Positions 7,623 through 15,790 of a stretch of DNA of 39,584 bases are shown here, in pieces (position 1 is the first letter of the stretch; each line of letters begins with the position of its first letter). The position numbers and the translations under genes are program-made. The DNA comes from RUG563 sp045590215 (GTDB taxonomy: Bacteria > Bacillota > Clostridia > Christensenellales > Aristaeellaceae): the NCBI GenBank assembly GCA_045590215.1, contig JAZNQO010000037.1, positions 1-39,584 of the forward strand. Reading direction: 5' to 3'. The notes under the pieces were generated by a model. It was not told the origin of the DNA. It saw only the letters and a list, made by a program, of their open reading frames with translations, and did not search any database.

Positions 7623-8524
7623 GGATCATTCCCCACAATACGCACTTCGTTTTCCAGATGGACGTTGAAATTATGATAGACTTCGGTCTGTACTTTTTCC
7701 ATCAAATCCAAAAAATCTTTGGCGGTAGCGTTACCCGTGTTGATTAAAAACCCGGCGTGCTTTTCGCTCACCTGTGCGCCGCCGCAGGAAACGCCTTTGA
7801 GATGGCTCTGCTCAATCAACGCCCCGGCAAAATGCCCCTGGGGACGCTTGAAAAAGGAACCGGCACTGGGATATTCCAAAGGCTGCTTTTCCCGGCGGCG
7901 TTTGGCAAAATCACGCATTTTCTCTTCAATTTCGGCTTTAGTGCCTTTTTCCAGTGCAAAGGCCGCCCCCAGCACCACGGCGTCTTCCTCCATGGCAAGG
8001 CTGTGCCGATAGCCAAAGCGCATTTCGCTGCCAGGCACATTGCGGATGTCTTTTCCGTCAAACAGCCGAACATATTTCACCACTTGGCTCATTTCGCCGC
8101 CGTAAGCACCGGCGTTCATGTATACACCGCCACCCACCGTGCCGGGAATGCCCTGGGCAAATTCCAGCCCTTGCAATTCCGCATCCAACGCCGCTTTGGC
8201 AAGCATGCTCATCAACGCCCCAGCCTCTGCATACAGACCATCGTCTGTTCTTACAATCTTCCCGAACGCTTTACCCAGACGCAGTACAACGCCCCGGAAA
8301 CCGCCGTCTTTTACCAATAGATTGCTGCCATTGCCCAGCAACAGGCAGGGCACATTTTCTTCCTTCAAAAAGCGCAGCACGCCGCAAATGGTTTCTTCCT
8401 TTTCTGCCGTCAGCAAGTAATCTGCCTTGCCGCCCACTTTCAGCGTGGTATAGCCGGAAAGGCTCACGTCCTTTTCTATCACCAAATCGGGATATTTCTT
8501 TTGCAGCGTTTTCATCATTTCCAC
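7619..8524 (-). CDS. murB: UDP-N-acetylenolpyruvoylglucosamine reductase MurB
   Basis: MurB makes UDP-MurNAc by NADPH-dependent reduction of UDP-GlcNAc-enolpyruvate, a cytoplasmic step of peptidoglycan synthesis. The FAD-binding domain shows TTLKVGGKADYL and LLGNGSNLLV, then GLEFAQGIPGTVGGGVYMNAGAYG. The catalytic Ser lies in YPSAGSFFKRP and the C-terminal Glu in HLENEVRIV. This is the shorter type II enzyme of Bacillota (301 residues). The frame starts with GTG at 8524; the AGGAG site is 11 bases from this GTG and 17 from the next ATG (8518), so GTG is preferred. It is the first gene of the operon with whiA and the HPr fusion. Confidence 0.95.
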   Translation of the reverse strand: MEMMKTLQKKYPDLVIEKDVSLSGYTTLKVGGKADYLLTAEKEETICGVLRFLKEENVPCLLLGNGSNLLVKDGGFRGVVLRLGKAFGKIVRTDDGLYAEAGALMSMLAKAALDAELQGLEFAQGIPGTVGGGVYMNAGAYGGEMSQVVKYVRLFDGKDIRNVPGSEMRFGYRHSLAMEEDAVVLGAAFALEKGTKAEIEEKMRDFAKRRREKQPLEYPSAGSFFKRPQGHFAGALIEQSHLKGVSCGGAQVSEKHAGFLINTGNATAKDFLDLMEKVQTEVYHNFNVHLENEVRIVGNDP

Positions 8525-8552
8525 TCTTGCCTGCGCTCCTTCATAATATCAT

Positions 8553-8581
8553 ATCATAACAGAAAACTTCCGCTTTTTCAA
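8553..8581 (-). promoter_or_regulatory. Consensus promoter of murB-whiA-HPr/nucleotidyltransferase
   Basis: TTGAAA (8581-8576) and TATGAT (8558-8553) are separated by exactly 17 bases. The -10 lies 28 bases before the murB GTG. This is one of the best SigA matches in the window. Confidence 0.85.
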
Positions 8582-8585
8582 GCAG

Positions 8586-8614
8586 AAAACGCCACAATTT
8601 GTACATTATGGCGT
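8586..8614 (-). terminator. Probable terminator after manA
   Basis: ACGCCA (8614-8609) pairs with TGGCGT (8594-8589), extended by ATTA/CAAT pairs with one mismatch, and is followed on the minus strand by TTTTCTG. It sits between the manA stop and the murB promoter, separating the two minus-strand operons. Confidence 0.6.
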
Positions 8615-8638
8615 AATATTTTCTGTTTTTTACATTTT

Positions 8639-9583
8639 TTAGACCGTCGGATAGCTCATCAGGGCTTCGTCGGTGTCCAGAACCAGGTCAAACCCATCCG
8701 CCGGAAGCAGAGCCGTTTCGCCGCCCATAAGTTTCATTTCGCCGCTTTCCCAGAAAAGCCGGGTGGGCTTCAAGGCCGTAAGAATCGCAAACCGCCTTTC
8801 ATCCTTCTGTAGGATACCCTGATAGTTTTTGAATTTTTCCAGAGAAAAATACTTCTCCTTCAAAAGCATTTCCCTGCCGGGCTCCATCATCTGCCCTTCT
8901 GCTTTATCCAGCTGGGCGTTCAAATCCGTCACGTCTACGGCCTTTTCAATATGCAGTTCACGCTTTTTCCCTTCCTTATCCGTCCGCTCCCAGTCGTAGA
9001 AGCGATAGGTGACATCGCTGGACTGCTGAATTTCATAGAGCACAATGCCACCGCCGATGGCATGCACCATGCCTGCCGGAATGAAATAGGTTTCCCCGGC
9101 CTTTACTTTCACCCTCCGCAAATCCTCTTCCACGGCTTTGCCCTGCAAAGAATGCTGCATCAGGGTTTCTTTGGTGAGCCCTTCTTTCACGCCGTATACC
9201 AATTCCGCCCCTTCGGCGGCATAGAGGATATACCACGCCTCCGTCTTCCCTAATTTATTTTCCACCCTTTTCGCATATTCATCCCCCGGATGCACCTGCA
9301 CGCTCAAGGTGTCTTTCGCATCCAGCAGCTTCAAAAGCAGCGGAAAGCCGCCCTTTATTGCCGTGCCCGTCAGCTTTTCGCCATATTTTTCGATCAGCAT
9401 GGGCAGGGCATTGCCCTTTTCATCCCTGCTTTCCAGGCCGGGAATGGCACTCACTTCCAGGCATTCTCCCGTATGCGCATCGGGAATATCCTTGCCATAA
9501 ATCAATTCCAGCTGATCGCCGCCCCACGGCGTCATGGCACCATAACGATAAGCAGGATACATCCGAATCGGTTCCAAATGCAT
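8639..9583 (-). CDS. manA: Class I mannose-6-phosphate isomerase
   Basis: This zinc enzyme interconverts mannose 6-phosphate and fructose 6-phosphate. The short Bacillota type is about 315 residues; here the length is 314. The cupin core shows LSVQVHPGDEYA (zinc ligands Gln and His), GKTEAWYIL (Glu ligand) and PAGMVHAIGGGIVLYEIQQSSDVTYRFYDW, which holds the last His and the substrate-binding residues. The frame is open upstream to a TTG at 9589, but GGAGG lies 9 bases before ATG 9583 and only 3 bases before that TTG, so I start at 9583. It is the last gene of the seven-gene operon, 17 bases after mpg. Confidence 0.95.
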   Translation of the reverse strand: MHLEPIRMYPAYRYGAMTPWGGDQLELIYGKDIPDAHTGECLEVSAIPGLESRDEKGNALPMLIEKYGEKLTGTAIKGGFPLLLKLLDAKDTLSVQVHPGDEYAKRVENKLGKTEAWYILYAAEGAELVYGVKEGLTKETLMQHSLQGKAVEEDLRRVKVKAGETYFIPAGMVHAIGGGIVLYEIQQSSDVTYRFYDWERTDKEGKKRELHIEKAVDVTDLNAQLDKAEGQMMEPGREMLLKEKYFSLEKFKNYQGILQKDERRFAILTALKPTRLFWESGEMKLMGGETALLPADGFDLVLDTDEALMSYPTV

Positions 9584-9600
9584 CAGCAAAGCCCTCCTTA

Positions 9601-10119
9601 TTATTCATCGGCAATATATCGCCATTTTATGCTTTTCCACGGCTCTCCGGCATAATCAATCCCCACCCGTTCCGCCGTATGGTAAGAACGCTGTTTCCCA
9701 TCCCCTTCCAGCCATATTGCTTCGCTATCCGGCAAATAGAGCCCGTTTTGCATTGTGGTGATGGAAAGAGCTTTTGTCCATTTTCCCGGCCCGTCCAAGG
9801 GCTTTTCCATGGCTCTTACCAAAATAGCCTGGGGATGCCCTTCCTTGCCCGTCACGATGTTGAACAGGTGATGGATGCCGTAAATCAGATAGATATAGGC
9901 GTGGCCGCCTGTTTTATACATGGTTTCGGTGCGCTTGGTTTTCCCTTTGCTGGCATGGCAGGCCTTGTCTTCTTCGCCCCGGTAGATTTCCGTTTCGGTG
10001 ATGCACCCGGAAAGCACAGTGCCGTCTGGCAATTTTCTTAAAATGCGCATACCCAGCAATTGGGGCGCAATTTCCAGCGCATCCTGCTCGAAAAATTCCT
10101 TTCCGATACGCTTCATCAT
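9601..10119 (-). CDS. mpg: 3-methyladenine DNA glycosylase (AAG/MPG family)
   Basis: This enzyme removes alkylated or deaminated purines in base excision repair. The 172-residue protein carries the family motifs in order: APQLLGMRILRK near the start, ETEIYRGEEDKACHA with the catalytic Glu, KTGGHAYIYLIYGIHHLFNIVT, and ILVRAMEKP. The family has 180-210 residues, so this copy is slightly short at the C-terminus (RVGIDYAGEPW is still present). The ATG overlaps the stop of the upstream dipeptidase (ATGA), which suggests coupled translation. Confidence 0.92.
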   Translation of the reverse strand: MMKRIGKEFFEQDALEIAPQLLGMRILRKLPDGTVLSGCITETEIYRGEEDKACHASKGKTKRTETMYKTGGHAYIYLIYGIHHLFNIVTGKEGHPQAILVRAMEKPLDGPGKWTKALSITTMQNGLYLPDSEAIWLEGDGKQRSYHTAERVGIDYAGEPWKSIKWRYIADE

Positions 10120-11477
10120 TTTCCGGCCAGCCGCACAATGGCATGGGCGAAGATCCTTGCGCTTTCAAAGAGAGAATCAAGGCTCATATATTCATCCGCC
10201 TGATGCGCCATTTCTTCTTCGCCGGGGAACAGAGCCCCAAAGGCCACGCCCTCATCCATGCTCTGGGCATAGGTGCCGCCGCCAATGGCAATGGCCTTCT
10301 TTTCAAGGCCGGTCACTTCATGATAGGCGTTGAGCAGCTCCTGCACAAGCTCCGTATCTTCGCTGACAAAATGGGGTTTGCGGCTGTGGATGTTTTCCAC
10401 TTTGCAGTTTTTCATGCTGCTTTGCATCAGCTCCATCGCCGCATCCACATTGAAAAGCACGGGATAGCGAATGTCCATCAGGGCGGAAATCTCCTCCCCT
10501 TCGGTGCGGATGATATCCATGCTGCACGTCAGCTTCCCAGACACCTTATCTTCCATGGCAATGCCAAGGTTTTCCCCATAGCAGGTCATGCCGATTTTAT
10601 CCGCCAAGGTTTCCACAATGCCCTTGGCACCCAAATCTTTCAGCAACAGCAATAGCTGGCCGATGGCATTGCGTCCATGCTCCGGCATGGCGGCGTGGCC
10701 CGTTATGCCTACCGTTTCAATGCGCACAGCCCCGTTTTCCATTTTGGCCGAAACGGGATAGGGCAGTTTTTTCGCCATTTCCTGTGCCTTCTTAACCAAT
10801 TCATCCGTGCCTTCCACCAAAGCAGAAGCAAACCCCGGAACCACGTTGGGCCGCTCGCCCACCTGCATATCCAAAATACGAAGGCCTTCCTGCTTGCCGG
10901 AAATCATCAGGTGCAGGCCGCCTTTTTCGATGTTGATCACCGGGTATTCCGCATCCGGGCTGAAGCCGGAGCGGGGCATCACGGCGTGTTCCTTATAATA
11001 CGCCATATCGCTGCTGCCGCATTCTTCATCGCAGCCCAAAATGAGCCGCACTTTTCTTTTCAAAGGAACGCCAGCTTCCTTCACCGCACGCATGGCATAA
11101 AGAGCCGCCACTGCCGGGCCTTTATCATCGCTGGTGCCCCGACCATAGATTTTTCCATCCTTCACCATGCCGCCAAAGGGCTCCACCGTCCATCCATCGC
11201 CTACCGGCACCACGTCCAAATGGGCAAGCAAAGCAAGGGCGTCATAGTCTTCCCCTTCGCCCAAATCCGCATGGCCGGCATAGCCGTCAAAAATCTGCGT
11301 TTTCAATCCCATGCGCTCGCAATCCGCCATGGCTGTTTCCAGTGCATGCCGGTTTTCCACGCCAAAGGGTGCGCCGGGAGCTTCTTCCCCTTTCACGCTG
11401 GGAATGCGAACCCATTTTTGCAGCGTTTCAATCATTTCATCCCGATAGCCTTGCAGCAGTTTTTCAATGCGTTCCAT
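10116..11477 (-). CDS. pepV: M20-family dipeptidase, PepV-like
   Basis: The 453-residue protein matches the dinuclear-zinc dipeptidases of the PepV type, which cut dipeptides in the cytoplasm. Metal ligands and catalytic residues are visible in LLAHLDVVPVGDGW (His, Asp), YGRGTSDDKGPAVAAL (bridging Asp), LGCDEECGSSD (catalytic Glu and a metal Glu) and FSPDAEYPVINIEKG. The lid domain carries TGHAAMPEHGRNAI, and the C-terminal ligand is in GGGTYAQSM. The ATG at 11477 has GGAGGAA upstream, inside the end of the preceding gene, and only 3 bases separate the two genes. Confidence 0.9.
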   Translation of the reverse strand: MERIEKLLQGYRDEMIETLQKWVRIPSVKGEEAPGAPFGVENRHALETAMADCERMGLKTQIFDGYAGHADLGEGEDYDALALLAHLDVVPVGDGWTVEPFGGMVKDGKIYGRGTSDDKGPAVAALYAMRAVKEAGVPLKRKVRLILGCDEECGSSDMAYYKEHAVMPRSGFSPDAEYPVINIEKGGLHLMISGKQEGLRILDMQVGERPNVVPGFASALVEGTDELVKKAQEMAKKLPYPVSAKMENGAVRIETVGITGHAAMPEHGRNAIGQLLLLLKDLGAKGIVETLADKIGMTCYGENLGIAMEDKVSGKLTCSMDIIRTEGEEISALMDIRYPVLFNVDAAMELMQSSMKNCKVENIHSRKPHFVSEDTELVQELLNAYHEVTGLEKKAIAIGGGTYAQSMDEGVAFGALFPGEEEMAHQADEYMSLDSLFESARIFAHAIVRLAGK

Positions 11478-11480
11478 TTT

Positions 11481-12638
11481 TTATTCCTCCAACGCTTTCG
11501 CCATTCTCTTTACGCCTTCTACCACGTCTTTCCTGGTGCAGCCGAAGTTCAGCCGCATAAAGCCTTCGCCTTCTTCGCCAAAGAAAGTGCCTATCGTCAG
11601 TGCCACGTCGTTTTTAAGGAAAGCTTCCTGCATTTCGTCGCAGGTTTTGCCGTAGGCTCGCAAGTCAATCCATGCAAGGTACGTCGCTTCAATGGGCGTC
11701 AGAATGGCCTTGGGCAGATATTCCTTCACGCACGCTTCCAGAGCCTTTCTGTTTCCGTCCAGATATTCCATCAGCCCGTCCAGCCACTGGTCGCCCTCGT
11801 TATAGGCCGCCATGGTGGCCACCAACGCCATGGTGTTGCCGCTGGTAACGCCATTTTTCATGAGCACATTTTCTGCCTTTTCCAGCATTTCCTTATCCTT
11901 CGTCACCAGCTGTGCCTGCTGCAACCCGGCAATATTGAAAGTTTTACTGGCGGCAAAAAGTGCCACCACATTTTCCGCCATCACATCCAGCATGGAGATA
12001 AATTTCTTGGGCTGATAGACAAAATCCGCATGGATTTCATCGCTGATGACCGGCACCTGATATTTCTTCGCCAAATCAGCCAGAGCTTTGAGTTCATCCC
12101 TATTCCAGCACCGGGAGGCCGGGTTATGGGGATTGCAAAGCATGATAAGTTTAACCCCATTGTGCAAGGCTTCTTCCATGCCTTTGAGGTTCATGGAAAA
12201 GCACCCTTTTTCATCCTGCAAAAGCGGAACGCTGACCAGCGTTCTTTCATTGCTCTGAACGGACAAGGCAAAAGGCCCGTAGCAGGGCGAGAAAATGGCC
12301 ACCTTATCGCCGGGGGCAGTGTACGCCTGAATACAGGTTTTAAGCCCTGTCACCACGCAAGGCAGCCGCAGCATCTCTTCTTTTGCAATGGTTAATCCAT
12401 GCCGTCTGTGCATATAGCCGCAAAAGGCATCGGTATATTTTTCTTCATCGGCATTATAGCCAAAACAGGGGTGCTGAACTCTATCCAGCATAGCCTTCTG
12501 GATGCTCTGTGCACAGGCAAAATCCATATCCGCCACCCATAAGGCCAGCGTATCTTCCCCCATAAATTCCGCATCCCATTTTTCACACCCGGTATGCCGT
12601 CTCATCAGGCCTTTGTCGAAAAAGTCGTGATTATACAT
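11481..12638 (-). CDS. patB: MalY/PatB-type PLP-dependent C-S lyase or aminotransferase
   Basis: This 385-residue fold-type I PLP enzyme has the MalY/PatB signature: LWVADMDFACAQSI near the N-terminus, MLCNPHNPASRCWNRDEL, the cofactor Asp in ISDEIHADF, and the Schiff-base Lys in AASKTFNIAGLQQAQLV. Family members split cystathionine or cysteine (beta-lyase activity) and may also transaminate; substrate choice cannot be read here. The ATG lies inside the end of the rsmC-like gene (8-base overlap), behind GGGAAAG. Confidence 0.88.
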   Translation of the reverse strand: MYNHDFFDKGLMRRHTGCEKWDAEFMGEDTLALWVADMDFACAQSIQKAMLDRVQHPCFGYNADEEKYTDAFCGYMHRRHGLTIAKEEMLRLPCVVTGLKTCIQAYTAPGDKVAIFSPCYGPFALSVQSNERTLVSVPLLQDEKGCFSMNLKGMEEALHNGVKLIMLCNPHNPASRCWNRDELKALADLAKKYQVPVISDEIHADFVYQPKKFISMLDVMAENVVALFAASKTFNIAGLQQAQLVTKDKEMLEKAENVLMKNGVTSGNTMALVATMAAYNEGDQWLDGLMEYLDGNRKALEACVKEYLPKAILTPIEATYLAWIDLRAYGKTCDEMQEAFLKNDVALTIGTFFGEEGEGFMRLNFGCTRKDVVEGVKRMAKALEE

Positions 12639-13239
12639 GGTCTTCTTTCCCTTCCCGGCAGCAAATCACCCAGAAGCCGCCGCTTTTATCCACGGTTTCC
12701 ACCTGTTCAAAAATGGTTTTCAGATACTTGATGGCCGATTCTGCGCCCTGCTGCTTGCGAATGACGATATAGAGAGCCCCGTCCTTTTCCAAGGCCTGTG
12801 CGCTTTGCTTAAACAAGCCGTAAATCGTCTGCTTTCCGGCACGAATGGGAGGATTGGTGATGATCCACTGAAATTTCCCCGGCACGCTTTCCAGCCCGTT
12901 GCTCAAATACGCTTCAGCCAAAACGCCGTTCTTTTTGGCATTGTCTTTAGCCAAGTTCAGCGCACGCTCGTTCACGTCGCACATCACAATCTGCGCATTT
13001 TTCTGTGTCCTTCCGATGCTGATCCCAACGCAGCCCCAGCCGCAGCCAAGATCCAATACCCTTCCTGCCATTTCATCCGGCAGTGCTTCCAAAAGCACCT
13101 TGGTGCCATAGTCCACTTCGCCCCGGCTGAACACCCCGGCATCCGTCATGAAGCTGATCTTCTCGCCCCGATATTCCCATGCGCAGGGAGCATAGCGATG
13201 GGCACTTTCCGGGCTTGTGGTATAATAATGTTCGCTCAT
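12631..13239 (-). CDS. rsmC: RsmC-like class I SAM-dependent methyltransferase
   Basis: The 202-residue protein is the single-domain form (YbxB-like in Bacillus) of the 16S rRNA guanine-N2 methyltransferase family. The SAM site is VLDLGCGWGCVGISIG and the next strand ends in IVMCDVNERALNLA. The catalytic motif is WIITNPPIRAGK, whose NPP tetrad positions the guanine amino group. The N-terminal YRGEKISFMTDAGVFSRGEVDYGT is typical of the family. I infer rRNA G1207 methylation from the family. The ATG overlaps the rsuA stop in an ATGA junction. Confidence 0.87.
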   Translation of the reverse strand: MSEHYYTTSPESAHRYAPCAWEYRGEKISFMTDAGVFSRGEVDYGTKVLLEALPDEMAGRVLDLGCGWGCVGISIGRTQKNAQIVMCDVNERALNLAKDNAKKNGVLAEAYLSNGLESVPGKFQWIITNPPIRAGKQTIYGLFKQSAQALEKDGALYIVIRKQQGAESAIKYLKTIFEQVETVDKSGGFWVICCREGKEDHV

Positions 13240-13946
13240 ATTTCTTTCCCTGCCGCCCTGTAGAGGAAGGCAATCTCCTTTTCATTCAGTTCCCGGAAAT
13301 CTCCGGGCTGCATACTATCGTCCAATTCCAGCGTGCCGAAGGATTTCCTGTGCAATTGCAACACCTTTTTGCCCCTTGCGCCGAACATTCTTTTTACCTG
13401 ATGGTATTTCCCTTCCTGCACCGTCACCTGCCCCAGCCTTTCTTCCAATCGTTCCAGCTTGGCAGGAAGGGCGGTAAAATCTTTCAGCTCAATGCCTTTT
13501 TCAAAGGCCTCTTCGTCTTCTTGGGTCAAATCTTCATCCACCGTGGCCAAATACACCTTGTCCACATGATATTTGGGGGTAATCAGCCGGTGCGCCAGAT
13601 CCCCGTCTGTGGTAAAAAGCAAAATCCCTGTTGTGTCTTTATCCAGCCGCCCTACCGGCATACAGCCAAGGGACACATAGGTTTTTGGCAAAAGCTCCAT
13701 CACCGTTTTCTGGTTTCTGTCTTCCGCCGCCGTCAGATATCCTGCAGGCTTATAGAGCATCAGATGCCGCTGGGTTCTTGTATCCACAGGCTTTCCGTCC
13801 AGCGTCACCTGCGCCCCTTCCGGCACATGAAAAGCACCGTCTTTGCATATACTGCCATTGACGGCAATCCTGCCTTTTTTCAACCATTCCCGGCTTTCGC
13901 TGCGGCTGCAAAGGCCAAGATTGGAAAGCAATTTATCCAGTCGCAT
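13236..13946 (-). CDS. rsuA: RsuA-type pseudouridine synthase
   Basis: The start is ATG 13946, where the S4 RNA-binding domain begins (MRLDKLLSNLGLCSRSESREWLKKGRI). A longer upstream extension runs into the preceding gene and lacks homology. Residues about 60-236 are the catalytic domain, with MLYKPAGYLTA and the catalytic Asp in MPVGRLDKDTTGILLFT. The C-terminal part has EGKYHQVKRMFGARGKKVLQLHR. In Escherichia coli RsuA makes pseudouridine 516 in 16S rRNA. Its pairing with an RsmC-like enzyme in the same operon groups two small-subunit rRNA modification genes. Confidence 0.92.
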   Translation of the reverse strand: MRLDKLLSNLGLCSRSESREWLKKGRIAVNGSICKDGAFHVPEGAQVTLDGKPVDTRTQRHLMLYKPAGYLTAAEDRNQKTVMELLPKTYVSLGCMPVGRLDKDTTGILLFTTDGDLAHRLITPKYHVDKVYLATVDEDLTQEDEEAFEKGIELKDFTALPAKLERLEERLGQVTVQEGKYHQVKRMFGARGKKVLQLHRKSFGTLELDDSMQPGDFRELNEKEIAFLYRAAGKEI

Positions 13947-13951
13947 CTTCG

Positions 13952-14797
13952 TCACTTTCCTTGCGTAATCTGCCGAACAGCCTTGCCAATGCGATATTTC
14001 CGCACGATGCAAAGGGGCGTGTACAACAGAAAATATACCCCCGTCAAAAGTGCCAGCTCTTTCAGCGGCAGCGGCTTTTTCATCACTTCCATCACCTGCA
14101 TCAAAAGCCGCATGTTATCCCCTTGCACCGCTTTCAGATGCTGCGCCAGATAAGGCAGCAGCACTGCTCCAAAGGCGATGATGGCCGGAAGCGTCAACAG
14201 GAGATTCACTGCCGTCACTTTCAAAAAGCGTTTTCTGCCGTCCTTCATTGCTTTTTTTGTTTCCTGCAAAAGCTGCGCCTTTCGCATTTCCGCTGTATCG
14301 GCCAGATATTCCATGGCCATATCCCGCCGCCAGCCATAGGCTGCAGCCAAGGCAAGCAGAGCAAGCATAATCAGCACGCCAAACACAGCACTGTCCGTAG
14401 ACGGAGAGGAAAACACAAGATACGAAAAAGGCTTGATGATTTTATACATCGTGTTATAGGGTAATTCATCCAGCACATAAAAAAGCCCGGCACAATACAA
14501 AAGAAGCGGCAGGCAAAAGCGCAAGCCCCGATAAAGCCTGAAAAAACCCTGCTTCAAGCGCAGCGCATATCCGGCACGGATATAGTAGGTTCTGCCCTGT
14601 GCATAATCCCCTAAAACTCTGCCGCAGATAAACCTGCAGGGCATCACAAAAAGAATGATCGCCGCAAGCACGGCAGCAATAAACGCCCATGCCGCTGCCC
14701 CTTGCGCAGATGCCGCATAAAAAAGACAGGCAATGATCGCAAAACGCATAACGGCCTGTGCTGCCATCCAGCCTCTTCCGGCACGATTCATCTTCAT
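13952..14797 (-). CDS. Six-helix membrane protein of unknown function
   Basis: I do not recognise a family for this 281-residue protein. It has about six hydrophobic segments: residues 12-30, 33-53, 92-110, 137-157, 192-221 and 242-268. A charged cytoplasmic-looking loop between helices 4 and 5 (TAEMRKAQLLQETKKAMKDGRKR) is rich in Lys and Arg. The C-terminus after the last helix is basic. The ATG at 14797 has GGAGG 5-6 bases upstream. It is the first gene of the seven-gene operon, and its TGA is 5 bases before rsuA. There is no signal peptide or known catalytic motif. It resembles uncharacterised membrane proteins of Clostridia, but I cannot name one. Confidence 0.75.
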   Translation of the reverse strand: MKMNRAGRGWMAAQAVMRFAIIACLFYAASAQGAAAWAFIAAVLAAIILFVMPCRFICGRVLGDYAQGRTYYIRAGYALRLKQGFFRLYRGLRFCLPLLLYCAGLFYVLDELPYNTMYKIIKPFSYLVFSSPSTDSAVFGVLIMLALLALAAAYGWRRDMAMEYLADTAEMRKAQLLQETKKAMKDGRKRFLKVTAVNLLLTLPAIIAFGAVLLPYLAQHLKAVQGDNMRLLMQVMEVMKKPLPLKELALLTGVYFLLYTPLCIVRKYRIGKAVRQITQGK

Positions 14798-14829
14798 TTT
14801 CGCCTCCGCTTGTCTGTTTTCTGCATTTT

Positions 14830-14858
14830 ATTATACCACTTCAGCCCCTCTTTGGCAA
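14830..14858 (-). promoter_or_regulatory. Promoter of the seven-gene minus-strand operon
   Basis: TTGCCA (14858-14853) and a perfect TATAAT (14835-14830) have a 17-base spacer, 32 bases before the first ATG. It is back to back with the promoter of ppi. Confidence 0.8.
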
Positions 14859-14886
14859 GGAAACCGCCTCATCTCACGGGCAGAAT

Positions 14887-14915
14887 TTGACAAATAGGCA
14901 AAAAAAGCGTATCAT
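14887..14915 (+). promoter_or_regulatory. Promoter of ppi-zapA-U32
   Basis: A perfect TTGACA (14887-14892) and TATCAT (14910-14915) are separated by 17 bases, about 60 bases before the ppi start. The leader contains a small inverted repeat, GGAAA-GTTA-TTTCC. Confidence 0.8.
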
Positions 14916-14975
14916 GCAGATTGGAAAGTTATTTCCTTATAATAAAAGTTCACATCAAAAAGGATGGATGTAAAA

Positions 14976-15503
14976 ATGAGCGAACAAAACCTGAACCCCA
15001 CCTTCGTCATCAAGCTGGAAAACGGCGGCGAAATGACCGGGGAATTATACCCCGAAGTAGCTCCCCAGTCCGTTGGTAATTTTGCAACGCTGGCCAACAG
15101 CGGCTTTTATGACGGGCTGATTTTTCATCGGGTCATTCCCGGCTTCATGATTCAGGGCGGCTGCCCCAAGGGCACCGGCACCGGCGGCCCCGGCTATTCC
15201 ATCAAGGGCGAATTTGCCCAAAACGGCGTGAATAACCCCCTGAAGCACACTTACGGCGTGCTGTCCATGGCCCGTTCCATGATGCCCAATTCTGCCGGCA
15301 GCCAGTTTTTCATCATGACCAGCAATTCCCCCCATCTGGACGGGGCCTATGCCGCCTTCGGCAAGGTGCTGACCGGCATGGATCAGGCGGACAAAATCGT
15401 TTCCGTCCGTCGTGATTTCCGGGATAAGCCGCTGGAAGACCAGCGCATCCAATCCATCCGGGTGGATACCAAGGGTAAGTGCTACCCCTTCGATCAATTA
15501 TGA
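14976..15503 (+). CDS. Cyclophilin-type peptidyl-prolyl cis-trans isomerase
   Basis: The 175-residue protein is a cytoplasmic single-domain cyclophilin that speeds proline isomerisation during folding. Motifs include YPEVAPQSVGNFATLA, FYDGLIFHRVIPGFMIQGG (catalytic Arg in FHRV), GEFAQNGVNNPLKHTYGVLSMAR, NSAGSQFFIMTSNSPHLDGAYAAFGKV and the final strand. There is no signal peptide or lipobox. The ATG at 14976 follows GGATG at usable spacing; an upstream in-frame ATG at 14964 touches AAAGG with no spacing and is less likely. The stop overlaps the zapA start (ATGA). Confidence 0.92.
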   Translation: MSEQNLNPTFVIKLENGGEMTGELYPEVAPQSVGNFATLANSGFYDGLIFHRVIPGFMIQGGCPKGTGTGGPGYSIKGEFAQNGVNNPLKHTYGVLSMARSMMPNSAGSQFFIMTSNSPHLDGAYAAFGKVLTGMDQADKIVSVRRDFRDKPLEDQRIQSIRVDTKGKCYPFDQL

Positions 15504-15790
15504 GCAACATAAAAAAGGCGCCAAACGCCTATTCTGTCCGCATTGCCGGCAGAGATTACACCATCACCAGTGCCGATTCTCCGGAGCATGTGCGCCGTGC
15601 CGCCGTTTATGCGGACAGGCGTATTTCGGAAACCTCTTCCGGCGGTTTTATGAACCGGGAAAACGCAGCCGTAATTGCCGCCCTGACCTTGGCGGACGAG
15701 CTGCTCTCTTCCCAGGACGATAATACCCGTCTTCGCCGGGAATTGATGCTGGCCAAGCAGGAATTGCAACAGCTGAAGAATGCAAAATAA
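15500..15790 (+). CDS. zapA: Cell division protein ZapA
   Basis: The 96-residue protein fits ZapA, which promotes and bundles FtsZ filaments at the division site. The N-terminal globular part is AYSVRIAGRDYTITSADSPEHVRRAAVYADRRI, followed by AAVIAALTLADELLSSQDD and a Leu/Gln-rich C-terminal coiled coil (RRELMLAKQELQQLKN). The ATG overlaps the ppi stop, and its 3' end overlaps the U32 peptidase gene by 11 bases. The zapA-U32 peptidase-mutS2 order is, from memory, common in Bacillota. Confidence 0.9.
   Translation: MSNIKKAPNAYSVRIAGRDYTITSADSPEHVRRAAVYADRRISETSSGGFMNRENAAVIAALTLADELLSSQDDNTRLRRELMLAKQELQQLKNAK

Noticed and set aside
10677..12395. 572-codon plus-strand frame opposite pepV and the PLP lyase
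   Set aside because: The product is His- and Phe-rich without domains, as expected for the complement of G/C-biased third positions; the minus-strand genes are well supported.
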